64,000 nt of DNA from Thioclava nitratireducens (GCF_001940525.2 NZ_CP019437.1:2578501-2642500); one strand, 5' to 3'. Shown: positions 36,104 through 48,309, counted from the first letter of the stretch. The notes: a model not told the origin generated them from the letters alone. Numbers and translations are program-made.

Positions 36104-36258
36104 TGGACTTACCTCCGTTATTACCCTGACCGTCATCAGCGACGGCCTCTCTCCGTTTGTGGAGAGGGAAATGTGGAGGGGGCCAAATCGTTCCGCGCCC
36201 ACCTCATCACGCCAGCGTGAGGTGGGGCGAATTCAGGAGGCCGGAGGCGCTTTTCCGC

Positions 36259-37380
36259 TTACTCGGCGGCAGCTTTCTCCGCTTCGATCTCTGCCGATTT
36301 TTTCTCAACCAATTCAACGATATGGTCGATCATATCCGCGTTGGACTGCTTGTGATCCTGCTTGCCGGCCATGTAAACCATGCCCGATCCGGCTCCGCCG
36401 CCGGTAAAGCCGATATCGGTCATCAGCGCTTCGCCGGGACCATTCACGACGCAGCCGATGATCGACAGCGAGATCGGTGTCTTGATGTGTTCGAGCCGTT
36501 GCTCGAGCTCTGCGACGGTCGCGATCACGTCGAACCCTTGCCGCGCGCAGGACGGGCAGGAGATGATCTGCACGCCGCGGGTACGAAGCCCGAGCGATTT
36601 CAGGATCTCGAAACCGACCTTCACCTCTTCGACCGGATCGGCCGAGAGCGAGACGCGCAGCGTGTCGCCAATGCCCATCCACAGCAGGTTGCCCAGCCCG
36701 ATCGCGGATTTCACCGTGCCGGAGGTCAGGCCGCCCGCCTCGGTGATGCCAAGGTGGATCGGCGCGTCGGTGGCCTCGGCGATGCCCTGGTAGGCTGCGG
36801 CGGCGAGGAACACGTCCGACGCCTTCACCGAAATCTTGTATTCGCGGAAATCGTGATCCTCGAGAATGCGGATATGGTCCATAGCGCTCTCGACCATCGC
36901 CTCGGGGCACGGCTCGCCGTATTTCTCCAGCAGGTGCCTCTCGAGAGAGCCCGCATTCACGCCGATCCGGATCGAACAGCCGTGATCCTTGGCGGCGCGC
37001 ACGACCTCGGCCACGCGCTTCTCATCACCGATATTGCCGGGATTGATGCGCAGGCAGGCAGCTCCCGCCTCCGCCGCTTCGATCGCGCGTTTGTAGTGGA
37101 AATGGATGTCGGCAACGATCGGCACCGGGCTCTCGCGGCAAATCTCGCGCAGGGCGCGGGTGCTCGATTCATCCGGGGTCGAGACACGCACGATATCCGC
37201 GCCGACATCGGCCGCGCGGATCACCTGATCGAGCGTCGCGCGCACGTCCGAGCTGTCGGTATTGGTCATCGTCTGCACCGAGATCGGCGCATCGCCCCCC
37301 ACGGGGACATTGCCGACCATGATCTGACGGGACTTGCGGCGATAGATATTGCGCCACGGGCGGACCGGGTTGAGAGACAT
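36259..37380 (-). CDS. ispG: 4-hydroxy-3-methylbut-2-en-1-yl diphosphate synthase (IspG/GcpE)
   Basis: A 373-residue [4Fe-4S] enzyme of the MEP isoprenoid pathway that converts the cyclic diphosphate MEcPP to HMBPP. The barrel starts at [16 protein letters not shown]. The cluster cysteines are in ISCPSCARQ and [10 protein letters not shown]. The normal length and all motifs indicate a working enzyme. The ATG at 37378-37380 has AGGAGCG upstream. It follows the RodZ-like gene on the same strand with 84 bases between. Confidence 0.96.
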   Translation of the reverse strand: MSLNPVRPWRNIYRRKSRQIMVGNVPVGGDAPISVQTMTNTDSSDVRATLDQVIRAADVGADIVRVSTPDESSTRALREICRESPVPIVADIHFHYKRAIEAAEAGAACLRINPGNIGDEKRVAEVVRAAKDHGCSIRIGVNAGSLERHLLEKYGEPCPEAMVESAMDHIRILEDHDFREYKISVKASDVFLAAAAYQGIAEATDAPIHLGITEAGGLTSGTVKSAIGLGNLLWMGIGDTLRVSLSADPVEEVKVGFEILKSLGLRTRGVQIISCPSCARQGFDVIATVAELEQRLEHIKTPISLSIIGCVVNGPGEALMTDIGFTGGGAGSGMVYMAGKQDHKQSNADMIDHIVELVEKKSAEIEAEKAAAE

Positions 37381-37464
37381 GCAAACGCTCCTTCGAGACC
37401 TCGGCTCCTGATACGCCAAGGCCCGCTGCGGTGCAACGGGCCGGGGCGGATCGTGATCTGCGGA

Positions 37465-38727
37465 TTATTGCTGGTCGGTTGCGGCCTGCGTCGCAGCATC
37501 GCCCGCATCGGCCACGGCGATCATCTTCGCGAGGTCCTTGTCCTGCGAGAGATTGGCGACCGGATAGGTCTCGTCGAGCGCAGCCGAAGACAGCTTGATG
37601 TTCTTGGTGACCTGGCCGCGCTTGCCGACCGGGCCATGCGTCACGCCGTTGACCGCGAAATAGATCGCGCCGGATTCACCCGTGCGCATCGTCGGCGGCT
37701 CTTCGAGCTTGGGCAGCACGTAGCGTTCGCCCGCATCCATGACCTTCTCGAACAGCGTCGCGCCATCGGCGGATTTGATCCGCACCCAGGACGGGCGCAC
37801 GGCCAGCACGACGACGTCGGGCTGATCGGCTTCGAGCGCCTTGGCGACGGCGGATTGGATGTTGTTCTCGGGGCCCGCCGCGGAGGCGAGCTGCGTGCCT
37901 TTGGGCGCATCGTTGTTCTGCGCCAGACCGATCAGATTGGGCGTCAGGCCCGGAGCGGCTGCGCCCACCCCCTGCCCGGCCAGCGCGCCGGTCGCATTGG
38001 GGTCGATCGAGGCGATCGGCCCGTCACGCGAGACCAGCACCGGCGCGTCGAGCGCGGCCGGGCGGTAGATGCGTGCGGAGCGCTCGGGCTGGTTGACCTC
38101 GGGCAGCGTGTCATCGGCCTGCGCCATCTCCGGCCCGTCCTTGACCGAGTCGAGCGGGTCGAGATCGGCCATCACGCCGGGCGCCTGATCCACCGGGGTC
38201 AGCTGCACGCGCTGCACTTCCTGCAGCACGGTCCAGCCGCCATAGCCGATCCCGCCACCGATCAGCGCCAGCACGAACAGCGCACCGACCGCGCGCGGTT
38301 CGATCTTGCTCCAGATCGATTCCTTGCGCGGAATGAAAGCGGGATTGGCGAGCGCCTCGGCCATGTCCTTCGGGTCGCGCTGCGGCTTGGGGCCGGAGGC
38401 GGCCTCCGACATGCCGTGGGCGGGCGAATAGCCAGCCTCGTTGCAGAAGCGCTGGAACGACCATTCCGGGTCGAGACCGAGGTAACGTGCATAGGAGCGC
38501 ACATAGCCCGCGATGAAGGAGGGCGTGTCGAAAGCTTCCACATCGCAGGCTTCAATGGCCGCGATATAGGCTGCCTTGATCCGGAGTTCGCGCTGAACAT
38601 CAAGAAGAGATTTGGCGAGCGTCGCCCGCTCGCCGCGCATCACATCGCCAAGACGAAGTTCGAAATCGTCAAACCCTTTAGGTTTGACTTCGTCCTCCGT
38701 CGAAGGTTTAGCCCTTCGCCCGATCAT
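37465..38727 (-). CDS. RodZ-like helix-turn-helix membrane protein (DUF4115)
   Basis: A 420-residue protein with a Cro-type HTH (about 24-90, FELRLGDVMRGERATLAKSL and YVRSYARYLGLDPE), a single membrane span (about 147-166, VGALFVLALIGGGIGYGG), a long Pro/Ala/Asp-rich periplasmic stretch, and a C-terminal DUF4115 domain (VRIKSADGATLFEKVMDAGE). This is the RodZ layout, which links MreB to the elongation machinery in rods. The periplasmic linker is longer than in E. coli. It precedes ispG, a conserved order in many bacteria. Confidence 0.85.
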   Translation of the reverse strand: MIGRRAKPSTEDEVKPKGFDDFELRLGDVMRGERATLAKSLLDVQRELRIKAAYIAAIEACDVEAFDTPSFIAGYVRSYARYLGLDPEWSFQRFCNEAGYSPAHGMSEAASGPKPQRDPKDMAEALANPAFIPRKESIWSKIEPRAVGALFVLALIGGGIGYGGWTVLQEVQRVQLTPVDQAPGVMADLDPLDSVKDGPEMAQADDTLPEVNQPERSARIYRPAALDAPVLVSRDGPIASIDPNATGALAGQGVGAAAPGLTPNLIGLAQNNDAPKGTQLASAAGPENNIQSAVAKALEADQPDVVVLAVRPSWVRIKSADGATLFEKVMDAGERYVLPKLEEPPTMRTGESGAIYFAVNGVTHGPVGKRGQVTKNIKLSSAALDETYPVANLSQDKDLAKMIAVADAGDAATQAATDQQ

Positions 38728-38835
38728 GCTGCCTGTCCCTGCCGTTTTCCCGCCTGCGTCGATTCGGAGCCAATAGCCCCTTCGATTAACAAAGGCTTAT
38801 CACAAGCAAGCGAGCCGCGCACGCGCCTATGTGGC

Positions 38836-40065
38836 TCAGGCGCTCGCTTCGGCGCGATTTAGCTCACAGCGCGCCCAAAGCGCATCCATGCCCTTGACCA
38901 GAGCGTCAATCATACCGGTGTCGTGCACCGGCGAGGGCGTGAAGCGCAGACGTTCGGTCCCGCGCGGGACGGTCGGGAAGTTGATCGGCTGGACATAGAC
39001 GCCGAACTCGTCGAGCAGCATGTCCGACAAGGCCTTGGTATGCTTGGGATCTCCGATGATCACAGGCACGATATGCGAGCCGTGGTCGATGATCGGCATA
39101 CCCATGCCCTTCAGGCGCATCTTGAGAATCTTCGCGTGCAGCTGCTGCTTGTCGCGCAACTCCTGACCGCCTTCGCCTTTCAGGAAAGCGATCGACGCGG
39201 CAGCGCCAGCCGCGACCGCCGGCGGGATGGAGGTGGTGAAGATGAAGCCCGGCGCGTAGGAGCGCACCGCGTCCACCATCTTGGCCGAAGCCGCGATATA
39301 GCCGCCGAACACACCGAAAGCTTTACCCAGCGTACCGTTGAAGATGTCGATCCGGTCCATCTCGCCCAGCTTCTCGGCGATACCGGCGCCGCGCGGGCCA
39401 TACATGCCGACCGCGTGCACCTCGTCGAGATAGGTCAGCGCGCCGAATTCCTCGGCGAGGTCGCAGATGTCCGAGATCGGGCCGAAATCGCCATCCATCG
39501 AATAGACCGACTCGAAAGCGATCAGCTTCGGCGCGGCGGGATCGTCGGCGGCCATCAGTTCGCGCAGATGGGCGACGTCATTGTGGCGGAAGATACGCTT
39601 GGCGCCACCGTTGCGGCGGATGCCTTCGATCATCGAGGCGTGGTTCAGCTCGTCCGAATAAATGATCAGGCCGGGGAACAGCTTGGGCAGCGTGCTCAGC
39701 GTCGCGTCATTGGCGATATAGGCCGAGGAGAAGACCAGCGCGGCCTCCTTGCCGTGCAGATCGGCGATCTCATGCTCCAGCCGCTTGTGATAGACCGTGG
39801 TGCCGGAAATGTTGCGCGTCCCGCCCGAGCCTGCGCCGGTGGCGTCCAGCGCCTCGTGCATCGCCGCCAGCACAGCCGGATGCTGGCCCATGCCCAGGTA
39901 GTCATTGCCGCACCAGATGGTGATGTCCTGCTTCGATCCGTCCGGCTTGGTCCAGACGGCATGGGGGAAATTGCCCTTCTCGCGCTCGATGTCGATGAAG
40001 ACGCGATAGCGGCCTTCCTCGTGCAGCTTGTCAATCGCCTGATCGAGTGCGCGGTCGTAATCCAT
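38836..40065 (-). CDS. hemA: 5-aminolevulinate synthase
   Basis: A 409-residue PLP enzyme that condenses glycine with succinyl-CoA, the first step of tetrapyrrole synthesis by the C4 route of alphaproteobacteria. The sequence is very close to Rhodobacter HemA. It has [26 protein letters not shown], the PLP lysine K248 in [14 protein letters not shown], and the ending RCELNRAE. The start at 40063-40065 (MDYDRAL) matches Rhodobacter, and an ATG six codons upstream is less likely. An FNR-type site lies 64 bases upstream, consistent with the known oxygen control of hemA in this order. Confidence 0.97.
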   Translation of the reverse strand: MDYDRALDQAIDKLHEEGRYRVFIDIEREKGNFPHAVWTKPDGSKQDITIWCGNDYLGMGQHPAVLAAMHEALDATGAGSGGTRNISGTTVYHKRLEHEIADLHGKEAALVFSSAYIANDATLSTLPKLFPGLIIYSDELNHASMIEGIRRNGGAKRIFRHNDVAHLRELMAADDPAAPKLIAFESVYSMDGDFGPISDICDLAEEFGALTYLDEVHAVGMYGPRGAGIAEKLGEMDRIDIFNGTLGKAFGVFGGYIAASAKMVDAVRSYAPGFIFTTSIPPAVAAGAAASIAFLKGEGGQELRDKQQLHAKILKMRLKGMGMPIIDHGSHIVPVIIGDPKHTKALSDMLLDEFGVYVQPINFPTVPRGTERLRFTPSPVHDTGMIDALVKGMDALWARCELNRAEASA

Positions 40066-40128
40066 CTTATGCTTCCCTTGCATGACTGTTCGCTGGGTCT
40101 GCCCTAGAGGGCTCCACAAAGCGCGACA

Positions 40129-40142
40129 TTGATAAATGTCAA
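40129..40142 (-). promoter_or_regulatory. hemA: FNR/FnrL-type site upstream of hemA
   Basis: TTGACATTTATCAA on the minus strand fits TTGAT-N4-ATCAA with one mismatch. Class II spacing would put the start near 40094, but the -10 there (TAGGGC) is weak. Rhodobacter hemA is known to be FnrL-controlled. The divergent peptidase gene begins 146 bases to the right. Confidence 0.68.
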
Positions 40143-40287
40143 ATTCCTCTCCCTGAAGCGTAAAAATGTCGCAGATAGTCATGAAAAGCAAACATTCACT
40201 TTTCGCAATTTGTCGCACCCTTGCGTCACCCCCTCTGGACAGTCTCGCGCGCGGCCCTAGGCTGTGGCAAAAATAAAGGAGGCCTGC

Positions 40288-41664
40288 ATGGCACTGAACG
40301 AGGTTCTCACCGAAATCGACAATGGTCTGGACGCCGCGATGGACCGTCTTTTCGAGCTGCTGAAAATCCGCTCGATCTCGACCGATCCGGCCTATCGCGA
40401 AGAGACCCACGAAGCCGCGGAATGGCTCGTCAAGGAGTTGAAATCGCTTGGCTTCGACGCGGAGCTGCGCCCGACCACGGGCCATCCGATGGTGGTCGCG
40501 CATTCCAAGGGCGACGGCCCGCGCCTGCTGTTCTATGGCCACTACGACGTGCAGCCGGTGGACCCGCTGGAGCTGTGGGACACGCCCCCCTTCGAGCCGC
40601 GCATCGAGGACACCGAGAACGGCCGCGTCATCCGTGGCCGCGGGGCCTCCGACGACAAGGGTCAGCTGATGACCTTCATCGAGGCCTGCCGCGCCTACAA
40701 GGCCGTGAACGGCGAATTGCCTGGCAATCTCGTGATCTTTCTTGAAGGCGAGGAAGAATCGGGCTCGCCCTCGCTGGTGCCGTTTCTCGAGAACAACCGC
40801 GAGGAACTGACCTGCGATCTGGCGCTGATCTGCGACACCTCGATGGTCTCCCCCGGCGTGCCCTCGATTGCGGGCAGCCTGCGCGGGATGCTGAAAGACG
40901 AATTCACCCTGCACGGTCCGCGCATCGACCTGCATTCGGGCCATTACGGCGGCCCCGCGCTGAACCCGCTGCGCGAGATTTCCAAACTGATCGCGAGCTT
41001 CCATGACGACAAGGGCCGCGTCGCCGTCGAGGGCTTCTACGAAGGCGTTCACGAAGTGCCTCAGGAGCAGCTCGAGGCCTGGAAGACCTGCGGCTTCGAC
41101 GAGGAGGAATACCTTCACCACGCCGGGATGACCGTGCCGCACGGCGAAGAGGGTTACACGACGCTGGAGCAGCAATGGGCACGTCCGACGCTGGAGATCA
41201 ACGGTCTCTGGGGCGGTTATCAGGGCGCGGGCTCGAAGACCGTGATTCCGGCCGAGGCGCATTGCAAGATCACCTGCCGTCTGGTGGGCGACATGGACCC
41301 CGCCCATGTGCGCAAGGTTCTGCGTAAACATGTCGAGGACCGCCTGCCCGTCGATGCGCGCATCACCTGGGACAACGATCTCGATGGCGCGCCGGCCTCC
41401 GTCATGGACACCTCGCGCCCGGAATTCGAAGCCGCGCGCCAGGCGCTGAGCGACGAATGGAACCGCGAGGCGGTTATCGTCGGCATGGGCGGCTCGATCC
41501 CGATCGGCTATTACTTCAAGTCGATCCTCGGCATGGATGCGATGCTCGTCGGGTTCGCCAATGACGACGACGCGATCCACTCGCCGAACGAGAAATACGA
41601 CGTCAAAAGCTTCCACAAGGGGATCCGCTCCTGGGCGCGGATTCTCGACCGGATTGCGAAATAA
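40288..41664 (+). CDS. M20-family metallopeptidase / dipeptidase
   Basis: A 458-residue dinuclear zinc peptidase of the M20 (ArgE/DapE/CPG2, CNDP-like) family. The ligand motifs are [38 protein letters not shown] and the late HSPNEK. The dimerisation or lid domain covers about residues 200-350. Substrates are probably short peptides or N-acyl amino acids. The family does not allow a closer call. AAAGGAGG directly precedes the ATG at 40288. Confidence 0.9.
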   Translation: MALNEVLTEIDNGLDAAMDRLFELLKIRSISTDPAYREETHEAAEWLVKELKSLGFDAELRPTTGHPMVVAHSKGDGPRLLFYGHYDVQPVDPLELWDTPPFEPRIEDTENGRVIRGRGASDDKGQLMTFIEACRAYKAVNGELPGNLVIFLEGEEESGSPSLVPFLENNREELTCDLALICDTSMVSPGVPSIAGSLRGMLKDEFTLHGPRIDLHSGHYGGPALNPLREISKLIASFHDDKGRVAVEGFYEGVHEVPQEQLEAWKTCGFDEEEYLHHAGMTVPHGEEGYTTLEQQWARPTLEINGLWGGYQGAGSKTVIPAEAHCKITCRLVGDMDPAHVRKVLRKHVEDRLPVDARITWDNDLDGAPASVMDTSRPEFEAARQALSDEWNREAVIVGMGGSIPIGYYFKSILGMDAMLVGFANDDDAIHSPNEKYDVKSFHKGIRSWARILDRIAK

Positions 41665-41670
41665 GCCTGC

Positions 41671-41740
41671 GGCGAGGGCTTCGCGGCCCTCGCACAGCCG
41701 CGCTTCAGTCACCGGCCATTCGCCTCTCGCGAATGGCCGG
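41671..41740. terminator. Two hairpins between convergent genes
   Basis: GCGAGGGC/GCCCTCGC (41674-41695) and CCGGCCATTCGC/GCGAATGGCCGG (41712-41740, 12 bp) occupy the gap between the peptidase and the cytochrome gene. Neither has a long T-run, but their position suggests transcription ends here from both sides. Confidence 0.5.
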
Positions 41741-41777
41741 AACCGTTTCAACTCCCGGATCGCGCCGGCGGCGGCCT

Positions 41778-42212
41778 CTACTGCCCGTCCCGCGCCGCCT
41801 GCACCGCCTGCATCCGCTCGGGCCATGTCGAGCGGATGAAGCCGAGGATGTCGAGGATTTCCGCATCACTCAGCGTTCCGCCGAAACCCGGCATCACACT
41901 CGGGAAATCGGCGACCCCACGCGCGGCCAAAGCTACCGCCCCGCCCTGCTTGACGTAATCGAACAGCAACGCGCTCTCGTGGTGCCACGTGTGGCCGGTG
42001 GCATCATGCGGCGGCGCCGGCAGAACCCCATCGGGCCCCGCTTCGCGCCAGTCGGGCTGCCCCTCAAGATCGGCGCCATGACAGCTCGCGCAATGGGTCG
42101 CGTAAAGCTGCTTGCCCCGAGCGATATCGCGCCCTTCAAGCGAGCTGGCGACCGCCGGAGACAGGGCAACGCCCCCTGTGATCGCGAGGCTGAGAAGGAA
42201 TATCCGCCCCAT
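41778..42212 (-). CDS. Periplasmic c-type cytochrome (distal gene of the copper run)
   Basis: A 144-residue monoheme cytochrome c with a signal peptide (ending PAVA), the heme site CASCH near residue 41 ([15 protein letters not shown]) and a probable methionine ligand in [11 protein letters not shown]. Its ATG overlaps the multicopper oxidase stop (TGATG). I infer that it carries electrons to or from the oxidase. An alternative is a role in copper or heme delivery to the terminal oxidase. Confidence 0.85.
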   Translation of the reverse strand: MGRIFLLSLAITGGVALSPAVASSLEGRDIARGKQLYATHCASCHGADLEGQPDWREAGPDGVLPAPPHDATGHTWHHESALLFDYVKQGGAVALAARGVADFPSVMPGFGGTLSDAEILDILGFIRSTWPERMQAVQAARDGQ

Positions 42213-43582
42213 CACGCCACCTCGATCCAGGACGTCATCCCCGCCGCCGCATGGGCCAGCATGTGACAGTGCAAAAGCCATTTGCCGGGGTTGTCGGCGG
42301 TGAAGGCGATCTCGTGGCTGCGCCCCGGGATCGTCAGCACCGTGTCGCGCATCGGGCCGAGGCTTCCATCCTCGCGCAGCTCGCGGAAATGCATTCCGTG
42401 CAGGTGCATCGCATGCGGGAAAGCGGTATCGTTGACGAAGCGCAGCCGCACCGGTTCGCCCTGCGACAGCTTCGCGAATGGCGTATCGCCGATTCCGGCC
42501 TGACCGGCCAGCGTCCAGAAATTGCCGCTTTGCATCAGGGCCTGCATCCGGTTGCGTGACATTCGGCCCATCGCGCCGCCCTCGATCTTCATCTCCAGCG
42601 GACGGGCCTGTGTCAGATCGGGCGGGGCCATGTTCGGATTGGGCGGCAGGGCCGCAGGTGGATCGCGCCGCGTTCGGCTCGCCTCGCCCGAGATCGCGAA
42701 GCCGACCTGACGCTGCCATTGCTGATCATTGTTGAGCCGCTCGATCGCGGCCTCGGCGCCATCGCTGGTCACATCTACGATCAGGTCCACGCGCTGCGCA
42801 GGCGCGAGCACCAGTTCCTCGGGAATAGCCTCCGGCGCGGGCAGCGGCATCCCGTCGAGCGCCACCTGCCAGCCCGAAAGCCCGGTCAGGCGCAGCACGA
42901 AAATCCGCGCATTGGCGGCATTGATCAGCCGCAGGCGTAACCGTTCATGGCGCTTCGCCGTCAGGGTCAGGGCGTAATGCCCGTTGGTGCCCACGAGATT
43001 GCCGAAACGCCCGCCATGGCTGAGGTCCATCGGATGGGTGAAATCCGGCTCCAGCTGCGCAGTATCGGGGTCGAGCAGCCAATCGTCGAGCAACAGCACC
43101 TCGTCGCGATCGACATCTGGCGCCTCTGGCTCCTCGACGATCAGCGCACCGGAGAGACCCCGCGCGACCTGCTCCATAGACTTGGTATGCGCGTGATACC
43201 AATAGGTGCCCGCGTCCGGCACACGGAAATCATAGTCGAAGGTCTGGCCGGGCGGCACGGCGTCCTGCGTAAGCCCGGCCACGCCATCCATCGCATTGTC
43301 GATGCGGATGCCGTGCCAATGCACCGAGCTTGGCACGTCGAGCTTGTTGACGAAGCGGCGTTGCAGCCGCACGCCTTGGGCCACCCGAAGCTGCGGCCCG
43401 GGCAGCGTGCCGTCATAGGACCAGACCTCGGTCTGCGGATAGCCCTCGGGGGCGATCTGGGCCTTGGCCACCTGTGCGGTGAGCAGCGTCGGGGCGGTGG
43501 CCGCCCCTCCTGCACGCGCGGTCAGCGCAGACGCACCCATCCCGGCGAATACGGCACGGCGGGTCAGTTGGAAGTTCCGCAT
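42212..43582 (-). CDS. Multicopper oxidase (CueO/CopA/laccase-like), Tat-exported
   Basis: A 456-residue three-cupredoxin oxidase. The N-terminus LTRRAVFAGMGASAL resembles a Tat signal, so the protein is folded with copper before export. All copper-ligand clusters are present: SVHWHGIR, TYWYHAHTKS, HAMHLHGMHF and LLHCHMLAHA. The region 355-385 is Met-rich (GAMGRMSRNRMQALMQ), as in cuprous oxidases that detoxify Cu(I). It is encoded between two cytochrome c genes, with one base to the upstream one and a one-base overlap to the downstream one. CueR control is inferred from the operon. Confidence 0.9.
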   Translation of the reverse strand: MRNFQLTRRAVFAGMGASALTARAGGAATAPTLLTAQVAKAQIAPEGYPQTEVWSYDGTLPGPQLRVAQGVRLQRRFVNKLDVPSSVHWHGIRIDNAMDGVAGLTQDAVPPGQTFDYDFRVPDAGTYWYHAHTKSMEQVARGLSGALIVEEPEAPDVDRDEVLLLDDWLLDPDTAQLEPDFTHPMDLSHGGRFGNLVGTNGHYALTLTAKRHERLRLRLINAANARIFVLRLTGLSGWQVALDGMPLPAPEAIPEELVLAPAQRVDLIVDVTSDGAEAAIERLNNDQQWQRQVGFAISGEASRTRRDPPAALPPNPNMAPPDLTQARPLEMKIEGGAMGRMSRNRMQALMQSGNFWTLAGQAGIGDTPFAKLSQGEPVRLRFVNDTAFPHAMHLHGMHFRELREDGSLGPMRDTVLTIPGRSHEIAFTADNPGKWLLHCHMLAHAAAGMTSWIEVA

Positions 43583-43583
43583 C

Positions 43584-44015
43584 TCACTCGATCCCGTTGG
43601 CACGCTGCAATTCGCGTACGTAAGCGACGATATTCGCGACATCGCCGCGGGTCAGGCCCTCTTGCGGGGGCATGTTGCCGAAGCGCCAATGATGCGCCCG
43701 CACCCCGGTCTGAACGGCGGCCTGGAAGGCCATGTCGCCGTGATGGGTGGGTTCGTAGATCTTGTGCACGAGGGGCGGGCCGAAGCCCATCTTGCCCGTG
43801 GCATTCGCGCCATGACAGGCGGCGCATGTCGCATCAAATGCGCGCTTGCCCATCTGGGCCTGCTCGGAGAGCGTGTTCGGCAGGGAGACAGAGACAAGCG
43901 GTTCGCCCCGTGCGGGCGCAGCCTCCGCCTCGGTCGCGGTGTCGGGCTGCAGAACGAGCCAGCCGCCCGCAGCGAGGGCCGCGACGACGACGGCAGAAAG
44001 TATGTAGCGTTTCAT
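43584..44015 (-). CDS. Periplasmic c-type cytochrome (upstream of the multicopper oxidase)
   Basis: A 143-residue cytochrome c with an N-terminal membrane segment that may act as an uncleaved anchor (YILSAVVVAALAAGGWLVL). The heme motif is CAACH (FDATCAACHGANATG), and the likely axial methionine lies in RFGNMPPQEGL. The start (44013-44015) follows AGGATACCCTG. It is translationally adjacent to the oxidase (TGA-G-ATG). It is distinct from, but similar in size to, the cytochrome at 41778-42212. Confidence 0.85.
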   Translation of the reverse strand: MKRYILSAVVVAALAAGGWLVLQPDTATEAEAAPARGEPLVSVSLPNTLSEQAQMGKRAFDATCAACHGANATGKMGFGPPLVHKIYEPTHHGDMAFQAAVQTGVRAHHWRFGNMPPQEGLTRGDVANIVAYVRELQRANGIE

Positions 44016-44096
44016 CAGGGTATCCTGTTCGATCATGCGTCCTTTGCACGGACGCGACAGACGAGCCCCCTCGGGGGCCAGCGACGGTGTGATCGA

Positions 44097-44438
44097 TCAG
44101 ATACGGGGCGGAGGAAGGTCGAGTTGCGGCTCATGCGCCACGGGTGCGGGCGTCTCCGCAGGACGGAGCGTCATCGACAGGTCGGCGCGGCTCAGAGAGA
44201 ATTCCGGCGCATGATCGAGCCCGGCAGAGACCATCATCTGGGCATGGGGACAGGACTGGTCCTGCATCGGTCCCGCATCGTGATGGGTGTCGGGACAGGC
44301 CGCACAGTCGGTCACGGCGACCGTGTCCACCGCGTCCATCGCGCGTGCATGTGTCATCGCGGCAGCGGGCGCGCCCAACTGCGACAGACCGATCAAGCAG
44401 ACCAGTGCGATCATCACGATATGCAGCGCTTTGCGCAT
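44097..44438 (-). CDS. Small exported His/Cys/Met-containing protein of the copper cluster
   Basis: A 113-residue protein with a signal peptide (ending GAPAAA). The mature part has potential soft-metal ligands: VTDCAACPDTHHDAGPMQDQ, SCPHAQMM. I do not recognise the family. Small proteins of similar make-up (for example CopL-like or DUF2946 types) occur in copper-resistance loci. It lies between cueR and the cytochrome/oxidase genes on the same strand, so a periplasmic copper-binding role is a reasonable inference. Confidence 0.65.
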   Translation of the reverse strand: MRKALHIVMIALVCLIGLSQLGAPAAAMTHARAMDAVDTVAVTDCAACPDTHHDAGPMQDQSCPHAQMMVSAGLDHAPEFSLSRADLSMTLRPAETPAPVAHEPQLDLPPPRI

Positions 44439-44488
44439 GGCTCTCCCGGTTTCTCCCTGCCTCTATCTGGTGGGCTCTGACGCGGCTG

Positions 44489-44884
44489 TCAATTCCCGCG
44501 CAGTCCCATCAGGTCGTCGAGGATCGCGCAATCGGGCGCATCGTCGCCGTGGCATTGCGCGATCAAATGTTCGAGCCGCGACTCCAACGCAGCGAGCGAC
44601 GCGATCTTCTCGCGCACCGCTTCGAGGTTTTCCTGCGCCAGCGCGCGTACATCGCGGCTGGCCCGTCCCTCATCGGCGCTCAGCGCAAGAAGGCGGCGAC
44701 ATTCCTCGAGTGAGAACCCAAGGTGACGCGCCTGCGCCAGAAGCCGCAGCTGCTCCACGCAGCTTTCCGAGAAATCCCGGTAGCCATTGGCCCGCCGATC
44801 CGGCGAAATCAGGCCGATATCCTCGTAATAGCGGATTGTTTTGACCGGCAGCCCGGCCTGCGTCGCGGCGGTTCCGATATTCAT
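44489..44884 (-). CDS. cueR: MerR-family copper-responsive regulator (CueR-like)
   Basis: A 131-residue MerR protein. The winged HTH (MNIGTAATQAGLPVKTIRYY, then GYRDFSESCVEQL) is followed by the dimerisation helix and the metal loop CHGDDAPDC near the C-terminus. Its two cysteines eight residues apart are diagnostic for Cu(I)/Ag(I)/Au(I) sensors such as CueR. It should underwind the 19-bp-spacer promoter of copA and probably its own. The upstream extension to 45001 lies in the operator region and is rejected. Confidence 0.92.
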   Translation of the reverse strand: MNIGTAATQAGLPVKTIRYYEDIGLISPDRRANGYRDFSESCVEQLRLLAQARHLGFSLEECRRLLALSADEGRASRDVRALAQENLEAVREKIASLAALESRLEHLIAQCHGDDAPDCAILDDLMGLRGN

Positions 44885-44905
44885 GAGCGCGTGCCTCCTG
44901 CGACA

Positions 44906-44936
44906 CATATAAACCTTCCAGCGGCTGGAGGCAAAA
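44906..44936 (-). promoter_or_regulatory. MerR-type operator/promoter of cueR
   Basis: The near-palindrome CCTCCAGCCGCTGGAAGG (44914-44931) sits between TTTTGCC on its -35 side and TTTATAT on its -10 side, reading toward cueR. The arms match the copA operator at 45010-45040. Confidence 0.75.
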
Positions 44937-45009
44937 GTCACGCTCGCGTGAGAAATACGGGAACGGCGCCACGCGATCGAAGGTTGGCGTGGAAAGATCA
45001 ATCAGGCTC

Positions 45010-45040
45010 TTGACCCTCCAGCTACTGGAAGCCCTATCTG
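45010..45040 (+). promoter_or_regulatory. CueR-type operator/promoter of copA
   Basis: TTGACC (45010-45015), a 19-base spacer containing CTCCAGCTACTGGAAG, and TATCTG (45035-45040). The over-long 19-bp spacer with an inverted repeat is the hallmark of MerR-activated promoters and resembles the E. coli copA promoter. Confidence 0.88.
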
Positions 45041-45070
45041 ATGGGGCGAAGTTGCCGAAAGGATGAACGG

Positions 45071-47524
<2,454 letters not shown>

Positions 47525-47571
47525 CATTCCCGAAGAAAGATGACAGGGTAACGCAAAACTCCGGAGGACTC

Positions 47572-48285
47572 ATGACACGCTTTCTCAGCATTCTCGCCCT
47601 CGTGGCGCTGCCCACCGTCAGCTACGCGCACGGGGATGGCAGCGCGGATGGGGACACGCATGACATGATGTCGGGCGATCACATGATGATGGACGATGCG
47701 GAGATGGGCGACCACGCGCATATGGGCGCCGACCAGGACATGCCCGCCCATGACGACCACATGATGCCGGACGAGGCCCATGCCGACGGGCAGATGCCCA
47801 TGACCGCGCCCGAGCTGATGCCCGGGATGCAGGCAGCGGGCGCGATTACCGAGCCGGGTCAATCCGCTTTCGCGGCGATCCAGGAGATCGTGGCCCATCT
47901 GCTCGCCGATCCCGACACGGATTGGAACCGCGTCGATATCGAGGCGCTGCGCCAGCATCTGATCGACATGAACAATGTCACCCTGCACGCCAAGGTCAGC
48001 GAGAGCGACATCGAGGGCGGTGCGCGCTTCGAGGCGACCTCGGACGATCCTGCGGTTACCGCCTCCATCCGCGCAATGGTGCCCGCCCATGTCGCGACGA
48101 AGAACGGTATTCGGGGCTGGGAGATGAGAGCCGAGGAAATCCCCGGCGGCAGCGCGCTCACCGTGACCGGGGCGGATGCGCAGAAAATCCGCGCGCTCGG
48201 CTTCATCGGCATCCTGACGGTCGGCGCGCATCATCAGCCGCACCATTTGGCGATGGCGAAGGGCGAGATGACGCAGGGGCATTGA
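47572..48285 (+). CDS. Met/His/Asp-rich exported protein, probable periplasmic copper binder
   Basis: A 237-residue protein with a clear signal peptide (ending VSYA). The first 70 mature residues are packed with Met, His and Asp (DTHDMMSGDHMMMDDAEMGD, DHAHMG), the composition of copper- or silver-chelating segments. The remaining 150 residues form an unrecognised globular domain (IQEIVAHLLADPDTDWNRVD) that ends in further His. A GGAGGACTC ribosome site precedes the ATG, 47 bases after copA, so it is co-transcribed with the pump. I infer that it buffers exported copper. Confidence 0.75.
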   Translation: MTRFLSILALVALPTVSYAHGDGSADGDTHDMMSGDHMMMDDAEMGDHAHMGADQDMPAHDDHMMPDEAHADGQMPMTAPELMPGMQAAGAITEPGQSAFAAIQEIVAHLLADPDTDWNRVDIEALRQHLIDMNNVTLHAKVSESDIEGGARFEATSDDPAVTASIRAMVPAHVATKNGIRGWEMRAEEIPGGSALTVTGADAQKIRALGFIGILTVGAHHQPHHLAMAKGEMTQGH

Positions 48286-48309
48286 CCCCTCTCAGGTGAC
48301 ACGGAACGC

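Noticed and set aside
28854..38862. Very long plus-strand frames opposite mrcA (28854-31547) and opposite ispG/rodZ (36157-38862)
   Set aside because: Both are shadows of confidently identified minus-strand genes and show no protein motifs.
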